From contig NC_082691.1 in the NCBI RefSeq assembly GCF_949987515.2, positions 63,123,740 to 63,187,739 of the forward strand: a DNA stretch of 64,000 nucleotides. Direction: 5' to 3'. Below, piece by piece: positions 10,287 through 21,049 of the stretch. The stretch's first letter is position 1; every line of letters begins with the position of its first letter. The position numbers and the translations under genes were made by a program. The DNA is from Delphinus delphis (lineage: Eukaryota > Chordata > Mammalia > Artiodactyla > Delphinidae). Below the pieces are notes generated by a model. That model saw only the letters and a program-made list of their open reading frames with translations. It searched no databases and was not told the origin of the DNA.

Positions 10287-10468
10287 CAGGGAGATCAGCT
10301 TGGTGCTTTGTGACCACCTAGAGGGGCGGGTTAGGGAGGGTGGGAGGGAGACGCAAGAGGGAGGGGATATGGGGATATATGTATAGGTATAGCTGATTCA
10401 CTTTGTGATACAGCAGAAACTAACACACCATTGTAAAGCAATTATACTCCAATAAAGATGTTTTAAAA
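10287..10468 (+). mobile_element. 5'-truncated L1 3' end
   Basis: About 180 bases of L1 3' UTR run from 'gggagatcagcttggtgctt' to 'aattatactccaataaagat' and a poly-A. Flanks 10272-10286 and 10469-10483 share the 15-base duplication aaaaactaataaata. It is a fairly young insertion. Confidence 0.9.
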
Positions 10469-10496
10469 AAAAACTAATAAATAAAACAAAAAGCTC

Positions 10497-10670
10497 CTCT
10501 GTTTGCTAGCTGTGTGACCTTGGGCAAGTTGCTTAGCCTCTCTGAGTCTCGATTTTTTCTTCTGTAAAACGGAGATGTAATAACTACCTTATAGGGAATA
10601 TGTGAGTTATACCGAGATAAGTTAAAGATGTTCCCTGAACCTGACCCATAGTAAACTTTCAATATATAGT
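10497..10670 (+). mobile_element. MIR SINE
   Basis: The core 'gctagctgtgtgaccttggg' is near-consensus, followed by 'ttcttctgtaaaacggagat' and the 3' 'acccatagtaaactttcaat'. The 5' end is missing, apparently bounded by the neighbouring L1. Confidence 0.85.
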
Positions 10671-10680
10671 GTATTGTGTT

Positions 10681-10804
10681 TTTTTTTTTTAATTTGGCCA
10701 CACCGCGCGGCTTGCCGGATCTTAGTTCCCCTACCAGGGATTGAACCCGTGCCCTCGGCAGTGAAAGCGTGGAGTCCTAACCACTGGACCGCCAGGGAAT
10801 TCCC
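10681..10804 (-). mobile_element. Short CHR/CHRL-type tRNA SINE
   Basis: A poly-T is followed by 'ggccacaccgcgcggcttgc' and the reversed tRNA-like box 'gattgaacccgtgcc', ending 'ccgccagggaattccc'. It represents a different subfamily from the 'gggaagccc' copies in the window. Confidence 0.9.
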
Positions 10805-11164
10805 ATCAATATATGTTATTTTTTAACATCATCATCATCACTAGGACACTAGGTCCCTTTTGTGCTTGTTTCCTGCATAGAGTGCTTGAGATAATGCATA
10901 CTCAAGAGGCAAGAGGAACAGGCTCAGAGCTCACTCACCCTGGGCCCAAGGCCCCAGAGTATCAATCACCCCATGAGCAATGGAGCCAGAGGTTCTAAGC
11001 CTCCATCACTCAACTGAGCTGCAGACACCCACGGGCTTCCTGAGAGCTGGAGTCTGGAGCATGGACAGGGCCTGGCTCAGAAAGCACCCTCAGGAAATGC
11101 TCAGGTACTCTCCCACCCACCAGCCTCCGTCCCCCTCCCTGTTCCACGACACTGCTGTCACCTA

Positions 11165-12640
11165 GGCATCACTGCATTTAGTGGACATGTTGTGGCCTTC
11201 ATCTTCTCGGCCTCTTGGCAGCGTTTAACTCTGTGGACCACAGCTGCATCATTTAGGATTTCTTTTGTTCCCCGGGCATCCAGGGCACAACCTGCTCCTG
11301 GTTTTCCCTCTAGCTTTCTTAGCCACTTCCTTTACTGTTGTTAACCAGAGAAGCTCTTATCCAGGAACCTCTCCTCACTCTATTCCCTCTCCGCTGAGCA
11401 ATCCTCTTCACTTTGATAGCTCTGTTAATGACTCTCAAGTATCTATTTCCAGCTCAGATCACTTCCCCAAGCAACAGGGTATCTCCTTTTTCTTCAGAAG
11501 GTCTTATAGGCACCTAACCTCGACTCATCCAAATCTGAACTCTTCATCTTCCTAATCCACCTCCAGAGTTCCCTTGGGGTGTTGGAGAAGGGGGATAATG
11601 CTTCTACTCCCCTTCCCAGGCCAGGCCCACCTTTATCACCCTCCTTCGAATTTCTTCTCTGGCTGATTAGGGTTCCAAGGCATTCCTCGGTCCAAACTCA
11701 CTAGAACAAGGATCTCTGCTAGGAAGAGCCACCCGGCACCTCTGTGAGAGTTAGAAAAGGGTCCCCTTCCCCTGGGGGAAGCAGCCCAGGCAAGGACAAA
11801 CACAGAGCTTGGTGCATGGACATGGGCTGAGTGTTGCTCCCATACTGTTCTCGTAGTCCTCAGGCATTTTGGGGTTCCTCGCCATAATACCTCCAGAATA
11901 TCATCAAAGCCTCGCTCTTAACCTCCAATTACCCCATCTCTGTAAATGGTCCTCCCATGCACTCTACCATCGGATCAGAACCTATGAGTCATGACTGTCC
12001 CCTCTGTCTCCTCACCTAAACAGCCACTAAGTCCTGACAGAACTACCACCTAAATGTCTGGCATCCACCCACCCTTCTCCATGCTCCCCCTCCCCAGTCC
12101 ATGCTACACTGTCTCTCACGTGAACTGTCACAACAGCCTCCTAACCCTGCAAGCTGCTGACATTCTTGCTCCAAGCCTTTGTCTAACCAGCAGCCAAGAT
12201 GACCTTTTTAAACAAAAATTTAGTCCTGTCCTTTCTCTGCCTAAAACACTTTAGAGACTCCCCATCACTCTAGAGAAACTCTCAGAACAAAGTAAAACCT
12301 CTTAGAATAAACTAACAGAATAAACACTTAAAAGTTAGTTAAGGGCTTCCCTGGTGGCAGTGGTTGAGAGTCCGCCAGCCGATGCAGGGGACGCAGGTTC
12401 ATGCCCCAGTCCGGGAAGATCCCACTTGCCACGGAGCGGCTGGGCCCATGAGCCGTGGCCACTGAGCCTGCGCGTCCGGAGCCTGTGCTCCACAACGGGA
12501 GAGGCCACAACAGTGAGAGGCCCGCGTACCGCAAAAAAAAAAAAAAAAAAAAAAAGTTAGTTAAAACAAACAACAAAAAAAAAAAAACCCACCTCCTTAC
12601 CTTGGCTCATAAGGCCCTACAGAATCTTGGGGGGAACTGG
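11165..12640 (+). mobile_element. Broken L2 LINE tract
   Basis: L2-like sequence is visible in 11190-11570 (e.g. 'ggcagcgtttaactctgtgg', 'gttaatgactctcaagtatc') and again in 11890-12330 and 12590-12640 ('ctcataaggccctacagaat'). Between about 11570 and 11890 I cannot assign the sequence. The 3' part is interrupted by a young SINE. Confidence 0.6.
12343..12552 (+). mobile_element. CHR-2-type tRNA SINE
   Basis: It starts gggcttccctggtgg and ends in a long poly-A. An exact 12-base duplication, aaagttagttaa, flanks it at 12331-12342 and 12553-12564. The tRNA-like head lacks two bases of the usual 'ggcgcagtgg' box. It is inserted in L2 sequence. Confidence 0.95.
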
Positions 12641-12659
12641 GAGTGGTCCAGCGGAGAGT

Positions 12660-12778
12660 GTGGCAAATTCAAGTTCTGCTTTTCAGGAACTTTCTGGAAT
12701 TTTTTTTCAAATATTTTCGATATGCTGTTAGCTGAATCCACAGATGCAGAACCGTGGAAACAGAAGACGAACTGTATT
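12660..12778. mobile_element. Tigger/MER2-like fragment
   Basis: The segment runs 'ttctgcttttcaggaacttt' to 'gctgaatccacagatgcaga' and ends 'gaagacgaactgta', matching one end of a Tigger/MER2-type element. The other terminus is missing. Confidence 0.65.
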
Positions 12779-13054
12779 CCTGGCCCGCTGAAATGGCAGC
12801 AGAGCAAAATCTGGTGGACAGATGAAGGTTTCAAGCAAAGAAATGCCAGTTCAGCAATTGGGAGTGGTAAGAGCATGGGACAGAGAGAGACCAGGCCGTG
12901 ACAGAATCTGCTACATTGCGCTCATCTGATTTGCTTTGTATAAAGAAGATTCGAACTACAGTTTCAGGGAACAAGCCAGAGAATGGGCATTCGGATGTTT
13001 CATTTTTCATGCACACTTTGGCAGGTAGAGAGTGCATGTGAGGGGCAAGAGGAT

Positions 13055-13507
13055 TGTGATGGCTAATTTTATGTCAACTGGGCCAGGCCATGGTACCCAG
13101 CTCTGTAGTCAAACATTCTGGATGTTTTGTGAACATCTGAGGTGGGGGGTGGGGCGATGAGATTAACATGTAAATCAGTGGACTCTGAGGAAAGCTGATT
13201 ACACTCCATAATGTAGGTGAGCCTTATCCAATCAGTTGAAGATCTTACTACAAAAAAGCCTGACCTCCCCCCAGCAAGAAGGAATTCTACCAACAGACAG
13301 CCTTTGCACTCAAACTGCGACTCTTCCCTGGGTCTCCAGCCTGTCAATCTACCCTGCAAATTTTGGACTTGCCAAGCCTCTACAATCACATGAGCCAACT
13401 CCTTAAAGTAAACCAACCTCTCTCTGGAGAGATAGATAGACAGACAGACAGGTTGATAGACAGACGGATGGGTGCATCCTGTTAGTTCTGTTTCTCTGAC
13501 TAATACA
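13055..13507 (+). mobile_element. Solo LTR, MLT2-like (ERVL)
   Basis: It begins tgtgatggctaattttatgt and ends 'tttctctgactaataca', the TG...CA bounds of the MLT2 LTR family. 'tatccaatcagttgaagatc' and 'ttttggacttgccaagcctc' are family landmarks in order. A (GATA/GACA)n microsatellite has grown at 13427-13470, at the usual simple-repeat site of this LTR. No internal retroviral sequence is present. Confidence 0.8.
13427..13470. repeat. (GATA)n/(GACA)n microsatellite
   Basis: GATAGATAGACAGACAGACA-type units with one interruption lie inside the 3' part of the MLT2-like LTR. Confidence 0.85.
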
Positions 13508-13814
13508 AAGGTAATAAGAAGGAATCTGGAGAAGATGGGAAATGGATACTAGTGGCCATCAAGCAGCTTGAGAGGACCCAGGAATCAGAGAACCTGCAGG
13601 GATTATATTCTGCACCTCAAGGAAGGTCTGAATGCCAAGGAAAAGTCACAGATGTCCCGGTGTGTTTGAGCGGTAATTTCTTCTGGCTGCAACTATCTCT
13701 GACCTTTATTTAGCATGCCATAATATTACTCAGTACCTTTGGGTCATCCAAGTATGCCTCACACTAGTATCCACTGCTCAGTAAAGATGAGGCACCGATG
13801 CTTCAATACTGTTC

Positions 13815-14002
13815 ACGGCAGCGGTTCTCAACAACAACAGCATGCTGAAATCACCTGTGGAGTGAGTCGATCATATAGACATCAGGGCTCACCGAAACAG
13901 ATTCTGATTCACTGGTCTGAACGGGGATGGGAGGCTAAGCATTGGTATTCTTTAAGCTCACCAGATGATTCTAGGGAGAAGCCAAGGATCAGAACCACTG
14001 CC
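13815..14002. mobile_element. MER5A-like hAT-Charlie element
   Basis: The ends are 'gcagcggttctcaacaac' and 'ggatcagaaccactgcc', inverted-repeat termini of MER5-type elements. 'acagattctgattcactggt' is the conserved interior. It is non-coding and old. Confidence 0.75.
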
Positions 14003-14385
14003 AGTTTGCAACATTCATCCCAAATACTCCTGGTCTACTTCCATCCTGATGTTCCTATCTGGCTCCTGGCCCGAAGCCCTGCTTTCCTCGCAAACCCCAC
14101 CGTATGCCATTGGCGATGTATTTGGCTTTCCTGCTTGACTGCTGACATTCTCTCAAGGGCTTTGCTTAGACGTATCAACTCTTCTCAGTTCAGATTTCCT
14201 TGAGAGGAGTCTGACATTCTGTGCTTCCTGAGGACCAAAAGAAAAACACACTCATATTTACTGAACTAATATTCATGTGCCAAATCCTGTATTAGTTTGT
14301 GTAGCTAATTTCTATAACAACTCTCCAAAGTCTCAGTGGCCTGACACCACTTAAAGGTTTATTTCTTGCTCATTACAAAGCCCTA

Positions 14386-14725
14386 TGTGCAGAGGGCAGG
14401 GAGAGATTGAAGAAAGAGGCAGACCACTCCAGACTGGTGGGTGGCAGGTTTAATAAACAAGGGAACTTTCTTACCAGGCCTGTCTTGGGCGGCCGCGAAT
14501 GAGTAAGTTTCCGCACACACCCACCGAATCTTAAGTTTATATAGAGGACTCAGCTGGGTTCAGTCACATATACCATCCAGAGAGTCTCAACACCACATTT
14601 CTATCTTAGGGCTGTATCCTTAGAGAAGCTTCTGAAAATGCCGAAGGCAAGGGGCCAAGGACAGGGGAGGTGGTGGGGAGCCTCCAGTTGCCTGGGTCCA
14701 GCTCACAGGTCAACCAGTGGTCACA
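14386..14725 (-). mobile_element. Solo ERV LTR, gammaretrovirus-like layout
   Basis: On the minus strand the segment begins TGTGACC and ends CTCTGCACA. It contains a TATATAAA box, a downstream poly-A region around GTTTATTAAAC and a C/T-rich U5-like end. The flanks on both sides (14285-14385 and 14726-14850) look like two halves of one older repeat ('ttatttcttgctcattacaa' ... 'attagtcacatggcccc'). This supports a discrete insertion of about 340 bases. I could not find a clear 4-6 base duplication, and there is no internal viral sequence. Confidence 0.65.
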
Positions 14726-14859
14726 TCTCCTCGATGACCTCCCCCAAAAGCCTGGAAGAAAACACATATCCCTTCTTCCTACATTCCATTAGCCAGAAAT
14801 TAGTCACATGGCCCCATCAAACTGCAAGAGGGGCTCCAGGAAATGAAATTAGGAAAGAA

Positions 14860-15540
14860 AAGAGGGTTTGGTAAACGTGTGGATCCATTTGAAACCCCAC
14901 CCTCTTCACCGTTTTGACCAAATTTCCAATTCACCAGGTGCAGACATAGTACACCTGTCTGCCAAGGGCTGAGGGAAAAATCTGCCCCCAAACCACAGCT
15001 GTAACCTTTCGGTCTGAAGTTGAAAAATGTACCTAAGCCTACCGCCATGATATATAAATTAAAGCTTTGCCCCAGAAAGAACACCTCTTTTTCATGTGGC
15101 CTGATGTTGGTATTATCACTTCCAGAAGGTTTAAGGGTATAGACAATTTCAATAGTACACTATAGCTCTGGCTTTAGTAAGCAAGCCAAAAGAATAATTC
15201 ATTAGTAGTAGTTGAAAATTACATCATCTTATGACATACGATTTTTTCCTTTCTGTAAACAGAAAACATAAATATAGAGAAATACAAAAATGTCCATATG
15301 TTATGAGGCAAGGGGCAAAACAGAGAGAAACTCGGTGAAGAATCTTCTGTAGGCCAGCAAAATCTGCCACATCCAAGATGTCTGACGGGGCTCTGGGGAA
15401 TAGGGATTAGAAAAAATACAGAGCAGCCAGGGTTACAACTTGCACAGCAACAGGTCCCAGATGGGTAACTGTTAAAGGTAGAGTCAGCACGCACCTGCAC
15501 TTAAATATGGGGAAGGGAGCATGGTTTCTTAGGGGTCTAA
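14860..15540. other. Unassigned intergenic sequence
   Basis: I recognise no exon or repeat family in this stretch. Confidence 0.35.
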
Positions 15541-15549
15541 CATAGTGGC

Positions 15550-15645
15550 CTTAGGGATCTAACAGCCACCATGTGCCAGGCTCTGTGCTAAGTATTTTAC
15601 ACATGCATCTCATTTCAAGCCCTCCAATAACAAAGAATGGAGTTA
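15550..15645 (-). mobile_element. MIR fragment
   Basis: 'accatgtgccaggctctgtg' followed by 'ctaagtattttacacatgca' is the reverse MIR 3' region. Confidence 0.6.
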
Positions 15646-15991
15646 TGGTGTTAGATTTAGTTCGAAAATCTTTCTTACTGTGGTTCTGAAATCCCTGGAG
15701 AAGGTAACTCCTCTCAGTGGCAACCTTGCAACAGAATCATCAAGAGCACCAAGAACACTGGAACCAAAGAGAACAGACAGGCAGCTCAGAAGGGAATTTC
15801 TGACACCAGAGTGGATCCAGCTATTTGTTGGAATGACTTGTAATAGAGAGTTTCTCCCCCATCTGTTGTTCACTAGCAGCTAAATTCATCCAGGACTTTG
15901 TTCCAGCTTAGTGATTCACTTCAAACAGAATTAACAAACATGTCCCTTATCACCAGCAAACACACACCCACACAGATATACACAGCTAGCT

Positions 15992-16019
15992 ACACACACA
16001 CACACACACACACACACAC
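15992..16019. repeat. (AC)14 microsatellite
   Basis: A pure run of 14 AC units is preceded by a looser CA-rich stretch from 15960. Confidence 0.97.
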
Positions 16020-16408
16020 CACCCACACTTTGTGTCCTGGATGTGGTCTCTGCTGCTGATGATAATGATAAGGATGCTGGAGTTTTGGAGAAAATGTCAC
16101 AGAAAAACATAGTTGGTGAGAGTAAAAAACTATATTTAAGAAAAAGAGCAAAGTAGGATACAATATGGTCACAACTATGTAAAAACTGCACTTCAGAAAG
16201 ACGGGGAGAAAACACCCCAAAATGGTGATAGTGATTACAGTCTAGTGCTGGAGTTACAGGTAACCTGGTTACCCAGAGGCAACAAGTTCAGGCTTATCCT
16301 CCCGCCCAGGAAACTTGGTAGAATTTAGTTTCTTCTTTTATGTGTCCTCCAAATTTTTTACTCTGCCCATTATTAGAAAAAAAGAAAAACATTTAAAAAG
16401 TCAGTTGT

Positions 16409-16545
16409 TGGGAATTCCCTGGAGGTCCAGTGGTTAGGACTCGGCACTTTCACTGCATTGGCCCGGGTTCGATCCCTGGTCGGGGAACTAAGATCCCGCA
16501 AGCCTCAAGGAGCAGTCAAAAAAATAAAATAATAATAAAATAAAT
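16409..16545 (+). mobile_element. Short CHR/CHRL-type tRNA SINE
   Basis: It starts gggaattccctggaggtcca, carries the B-box-like 'cgggttcgatccctgg', and ends in an A/T-rich AATAA tail. An exact 14-base duplication, aaaaagtcagttgt, lies at 16395-16408 and 16546-16559. Confidence 0.95.
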
Positions 16546-16664
16546 AAAAAGTCAGTTGTCAATGCAAACATGGGTCTCTGAATTATTTCCTGTATTTGTC
16601 CTGTTTTAAAAATTTTATGATTTAAAAAATATATTAAAGTAAATTATCCTGAGCCAGATCAATG

Positions 16665-16790
16665 ACCCGTGCCTAGACTGTAAGCTTCGTGAGGGCTGTG
16701 TGTGTTTTGTTCACTGATGTAGTCCAAATACCTAGAACAATCTTGGCACTGAGTAGGCAGTCAATAAATACTTGTTGAATGAATATTCTG
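16665..16790 (+). mobile_element. L2 LINE 3' end
   Basis: 'ctgtaagcttcgtgagggct' followed by 'cagtcaataaatacttgttg' and 'aatgaat' is the conserved L2 3' terminus. Confidence 0.8.
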
Positions 16791-16859
16791 GTTCTGACAG
16801 TAGCTTTAAGAAGAAATATGGAAATTAACATGCCAGCCTTCTCAGTCAAGGATGTGCTC

Positions 16860-17720
16860 TAACCAGCCTCCATGAATCAGGATAAATGGTCCACCTTTAC
16901 CACCAACTGCGTAAAGGAGAATTCGTATTCATTGTCTAAAAGCTCTTGGGCTCCTCTTCTCAGGAGAGATTTCATACTTCCATCATACCAGGACTTAATG
17001 GGAAAGTCCTGCTACCGCATTATCAGTGACACCTTATTTACTGGTACTTTACAAAATATTAGGCATGTTCACCATACAAGGCAACCTGGTACAAAAAGAA
17101 AGAGATTGTAGTCTTGTGTAGTGGAAATTCTAAATTACGATCTTAAATTATAAAAACCTTCATGGGTGGGGAAAGCACAAAGTCTCTACATTGACAAGAT
17201 GACTGAAATCTCAGAATCACAAGCACATTTTTCCAGATGTTGATCATGCTGCCGCCCAAAAACTCTACCAGAGAATCAGACAGTCTGTATTATCATGACA
17301 AAAGAAAGCAGTTATGTTGGCAGCAGGTGGGAGTATTAACGATTTAATGCTGAGCTGCTTTTGTCAGGTATTTAAGTTACCAAAAGGCATTTTTTCTAAT
17401 TGTGATAAATTCTTACACACACATTTGGCAACTGAATTTCTAACAAAATGCCTCTCAGGCCAACAAAGGGCATTTGAGAGAATGGAAGCAATTTGGTTTC
17501 CTCTTTTCACGAGTTGCCTCTTGACTTAATTAATCTCCCTGTGATTTTGAAGATATCCTCCAAACCACGAAGCACTGTCACTGACACATGGCCTGCATTC
17601 AGCGAATGGTTACGGGATTGACTCAAAATGTGTGACAACTGAAGCAAATCACAAGAAAATTGAATTGTTGAAGTATGCTGGAAATCAAGACCACTTGTTG
17701 GAGATAAGAAGTGAAAAAGG
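16860..17720. other. Repeat-free intergenic block
   Basis: No repeat family or exon is recognised. The part from 17290 to 17720 has AT-rich composition with homeodomain-type TTAATTAATC and even base use. It is a candidate conserved non-coding element (inference only). Confidence 0.35.
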
Positions 17721-17774
17721 GTAAAAATGAGGTGTTAACTCAGTGATTAAATTGAAAGAAGAGTCAGTGGGTCC

Positions 17775-17990
17775 TCATTTTCAACTCCTGTTTGTCGAGG
17801 TCCTCACTGTGGTCCAACCACTGTGACAGACCCTTTCATCTCCAGAAAGAATCTTAGCCCTCACAACAATTCCCATGTTGCACATTAAGAAACTGAGGCC
17901 AGGTGCAGCAAGGTGGATGTGACATCTAAATGGGGACCAATCTGACTTCTCCCCAGACCTCCATCCACCATGCTAGGCTGCCTGTCTTCA
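17775..17990 (-). mobile_element. MIR SINE
   Basis: 'cattaagaaactgaggccag' marks the reversed core, with degraded flanks on both sides. Confidence 0.55.
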
Positions 17991-17999
17991 TCTTCTCAG

Positions 18000-18920
18000 A
18001 GGGTGCGAAGTTCCAGACACTCCCATCTGTGGGCCCTTCCACCCATTCTTACTTTTTCAACCTCTCCCTTGTTTAATCAAGTCCAAAGAAATACATAAGC
18101 AGAGAGGAGACAGGTGCCAGTTAGAGGCCACAGAGTAGGCCCTATTCCTTTCCCATCTCCCACCTGGAATACAGAACTGCGCCCCTGAGCTGTCCTTGAG
18201 GTTTCTGTCCCTGGGAGAGGAGCCCTTAGCCACCTCCAAGCCTCCCCCCCAGCCCATCCTCCAAGTACCTTATGTGGGCCTGTTTCCCATCCACAATACT
18301 GGCCAGGCCCCGGCCGCACTGACCACCTTCAGCTTCCTGCCACACAAGGGGAAGTGAGAAAACCCAAGCGTCATGAAGATGACTCACCTAAAGTCAGCAG
18401 TCCCTTAGGACTTAGCAGGACTGCAGACCTGCCTCCCTGATTGATACCCAGATGGACCCTGGAAACCACTTAACAGGGACTCTCCTGGGAAGATGGGAGG
18501 GAGATCTAGTTGCCTCAAAGGAGTGGCAAGGAGAGAGGAAGGGGAGAAAATACCAACAGTACCCAGGGGCCCAGTGTCCAAGCTCCACAATCTATCTGCC
18601 AGGCTCATCGTCCCTGCCTTCAGGCAGCTCACTGTCTAGGGGGACAAAGTGAACAAATGATAACTGAACATGAAGCATAGACAGAGGGACGTCCAGGAGG
18701 TGGGGGGAGCCCAGCATGGGGCCATTAGTCCAGCCCACAATTTCCTGGAGGAGATAACGTCCACACCAGTCTCTTTTTTTTGAGATAAGAGTGATAAAAA
18801 GACATGAGCAAAAATGATAAGGTTTCGGTTTGTCTTTTTTTTTTTATAACAATATTGGTGTCATTTTCACCCTAACCATACTCATTTTCATCCTCCCTCA
18901 CTCATGTTAATGCAGTAAAA
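18000..18920. other. Unassigned intergenic sequence
   Basis: I see no exon with a credible coding signature and no named repeat. Several overlapping open frames on both strands reflect GC-rich composition. Confidence 0.35.
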
Positions 18921-18924
18921 CATC

Positions 18925-19110
18925 AACGATGAACAGCACAAGTTCCGAAGCTGACCTGCCAAGGTCAAATCCTGGTGCTGCTCTTACTGGCTGTATGCCC
19001 TTGGGCTTTGCCTCAGTTTCCTTATATGACGGCTGTGAGGACTAAATGACTTAACACGTGAAAGGTGCTTAGAGCGGTATCTAGCACAAAGTAACCACTC
19101 AACAAACATC
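18925..19110 (+). mobile_element. MIR SINE
   Basis: Near full length: 'ctgctcttactggctgtatg', 'gggctttgcctcagtttcct', 'gaggactaaatgacttaaca' and 'ctagcacaaagtaaccactc' occur in MIR order. Confidence 0.85.
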
Positions 19111-19350
19111 AGCTGCTGCTATCATGTCATTGTTACTTTGTTTTCACACCTTATGCATTTCGGTGCACTTCTGCACAGTAGTAACCTGTGAAGGGTAGGA
19201 AGTCATAGGTAAAGTAACAGGGTCAGAGAGGGAAACAGGTTGTCCTAACAACTAGTTAGCGCAGTTCCGGAACCAGAACTTCTGAGAGCCCATGTTATTT
19301 CTAACGCTTCACAACACTTTATAAAGTTGTTTTAAAACCCTGAACTCTTA

Positions 19351-19394
19351 ACACAACATTGTAAATCAACTATACTTCAATAAAAATGTTTTTA
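19351..19394 (+). mobile_element. 44-base L1 3' end insertion
   Basis: Only the last 44 bases of an L1 remain (acacaacattgtaaatcaac ... aataaaaatg and a short tail). They are flanked by a 17-base duplication, aaaaccctgaactctta at 19334-19350 and a copy with one change at 19395-19411. This is an extreme 5' truncation. Confidence 0.85.
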
Positions 19395-19733
19395 AAAACC
19401 CTGAGCTCTTAGATGAAAGTTCCTTTAAAAGCCTTAATTTTCACATAAACAGGAGGGAAATGGCACTAGGAGACAATGTGACTGTCAACATTCAACAGAT
19501 TGGAGGACCCCACACCTAGGGTTAATTTGGGAATACTTAGAATCCAAACCAAATGTCCTTCTGAGTGTGATAAAAATCCCTGCAAAGTCTCACGGGGTTC
19601 CTCTGTCCAACATCCCCCAAACTGCCACAGCCCACAGCACCAGGAACCTCACTTTGGAAAACACAGGCTCTCCTCTCCCTCCCCTGCCCAGGTCCTTATG
19701 GCGCCGTCCACACAGCTGCACTTACCGCCAGCA

Positions 19734-19748
19734 CCGCTGGGGGGCGCC
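19734..19748 (+). promoter_or_regulatory. CTCF-like motif
   Basis: CCGCTGGGGGGCGCC matches the CTCF core (CCRSYAGRKGGCGC-type) with the invariant GGGGCGC run. It lies in a small CpG-richer patch of otherwise plain sequence and not in a recognised repeat. Binding is predicted, not shown. Confidence 0.6.
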
Positions 19749-19859
19749 TGTGTGCTGGCAGGACTCCGAGCACAATTTCGGGCTGTCCCTGGTCTCTTCT
19801 CACCGGGACGAAGGGACCCCCCTCCCCGCGACTTAACTGGCAGAAGTGATCAGGGGGAA

Positions 19860-20890
19860 GGGCGGTGAGCACAGGAGCAGGAGTAAAGGCGAGAAATCAT
19901 GAAGTGATTAGCCATGAGGATGCTAAGATGGACCACATTTGCTTGGATATTTTTCCATGGGGAGAGACAGCGTGGAGTCCTGCCTTTTGCGTGGCCAAGA
20001 GACCTGCAGGAAGCGCTACATTGCTGCTTTGGTAAACGCTTAGGAAACTCCCGAAAGACGCGGCCGGTTCAGTGAGAAGGGCTGATGACTAAGGTTCAGA
20101 AGAAGTGGATTCAAACCTAGCTTCTCCATGGCTGGAAAAAAAGCATTAGCACTCTGAGTTCCGATTTTTCCATCATTTCATTGAAACTGATAAGTACTGG
20201 CCACTTCTGTGTTCCCTTAAGCTGTTGTAAGAGCTGAGGAAAGAAGAGTGTTTGGAGGATTCTGAACCAAGTCAGTTGCGCACAGGGGGGCTGACCTTGC
20301 TCTCCTGCATCTTCGAGTTTCTCCTTGGTTTCCCCCGGGCTGTTCCACTCTTCTTCCACGGTTGTCCTCCTGGCTCCTGACTCTATCCGCAAAGAAAAGA
20401 AACATGCCCTGTCAGCCACCTGAAGGTAACCAGAGGAGCCCATCCTCGCTGACCTCTCTGGGGTGTCTGCTGCAGTTGACTAGCTCTTCTGCCATCACTT
20501 TTGACTTTGGGTCTTCCTGCACTCCCATGCCCAGCTCCCTCCTGGCTGGCCTTTGACCCTCCTCTGCACCCTAAACACTGGTGTTCTGTTCCAGACCCTT
20601 TTTCTCTTCTCACTCTCCAAGTGACGGCATCCACCCCCTCGGGTGCTATTGACTCCTAATCTCTTCAGCCAGCACAGGAAGGGACTGAGCCATCTGGGCA
20701 ATGGGCAAACCAACCCTGGAAAGGGACCAGCTGGAAAAGTGAGAGAAGCTTCCTCCAGACACTTGGGACGATCCCCACAAACCATTCTGGAGCAGGCAAA
20801 TATATTCCTGCATCTTGACAGCACTGGTCCAGAGGAGACGGGAATAGGAACACAGGACAAACTTCAGTATAGAATATCACTTGCTGCAAC
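19860..20890. other. Unassigned intergenic sequence
   Basis: I recognise no exon or repeat family. Long open frames in both directions have no recognisable domain and overlap each other, so they are attributed to chance. Confidence 0.35.
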
Positions 20891-20894
20891 TCTG

Positions 20895-21045
20895 TGAGTA
20901 GTTATAATGACTCCCATCTTTCAAGTGGAAAAATAAACTCAGAGAGGTTGAGTAATATGCTCAAGGTCACGGAGCTCATAGAGGCAAGTCAGGGTTTGAA
21001 CATGGGTCTTCAACAGGTCTAGCGCACTTTCTTCCTCTCCGCAGC
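20895..21045 (-). mobile_element. MIR SINE
   Basis: 'ctcagagaggttgagtaata' followed by 'tgctcaaggtcacggagctc' and 'gtcagggtttgaacatgggt' is the reversed MIR core in good order. Confidence 0.85.
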
Positions 21046-21049
21046 CACC

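Noticed and set aside
15931..16215. Minus-strand frame with a Val-Cys repeat
   Set aside because: It is a translation of the (AC)n microsatellite.
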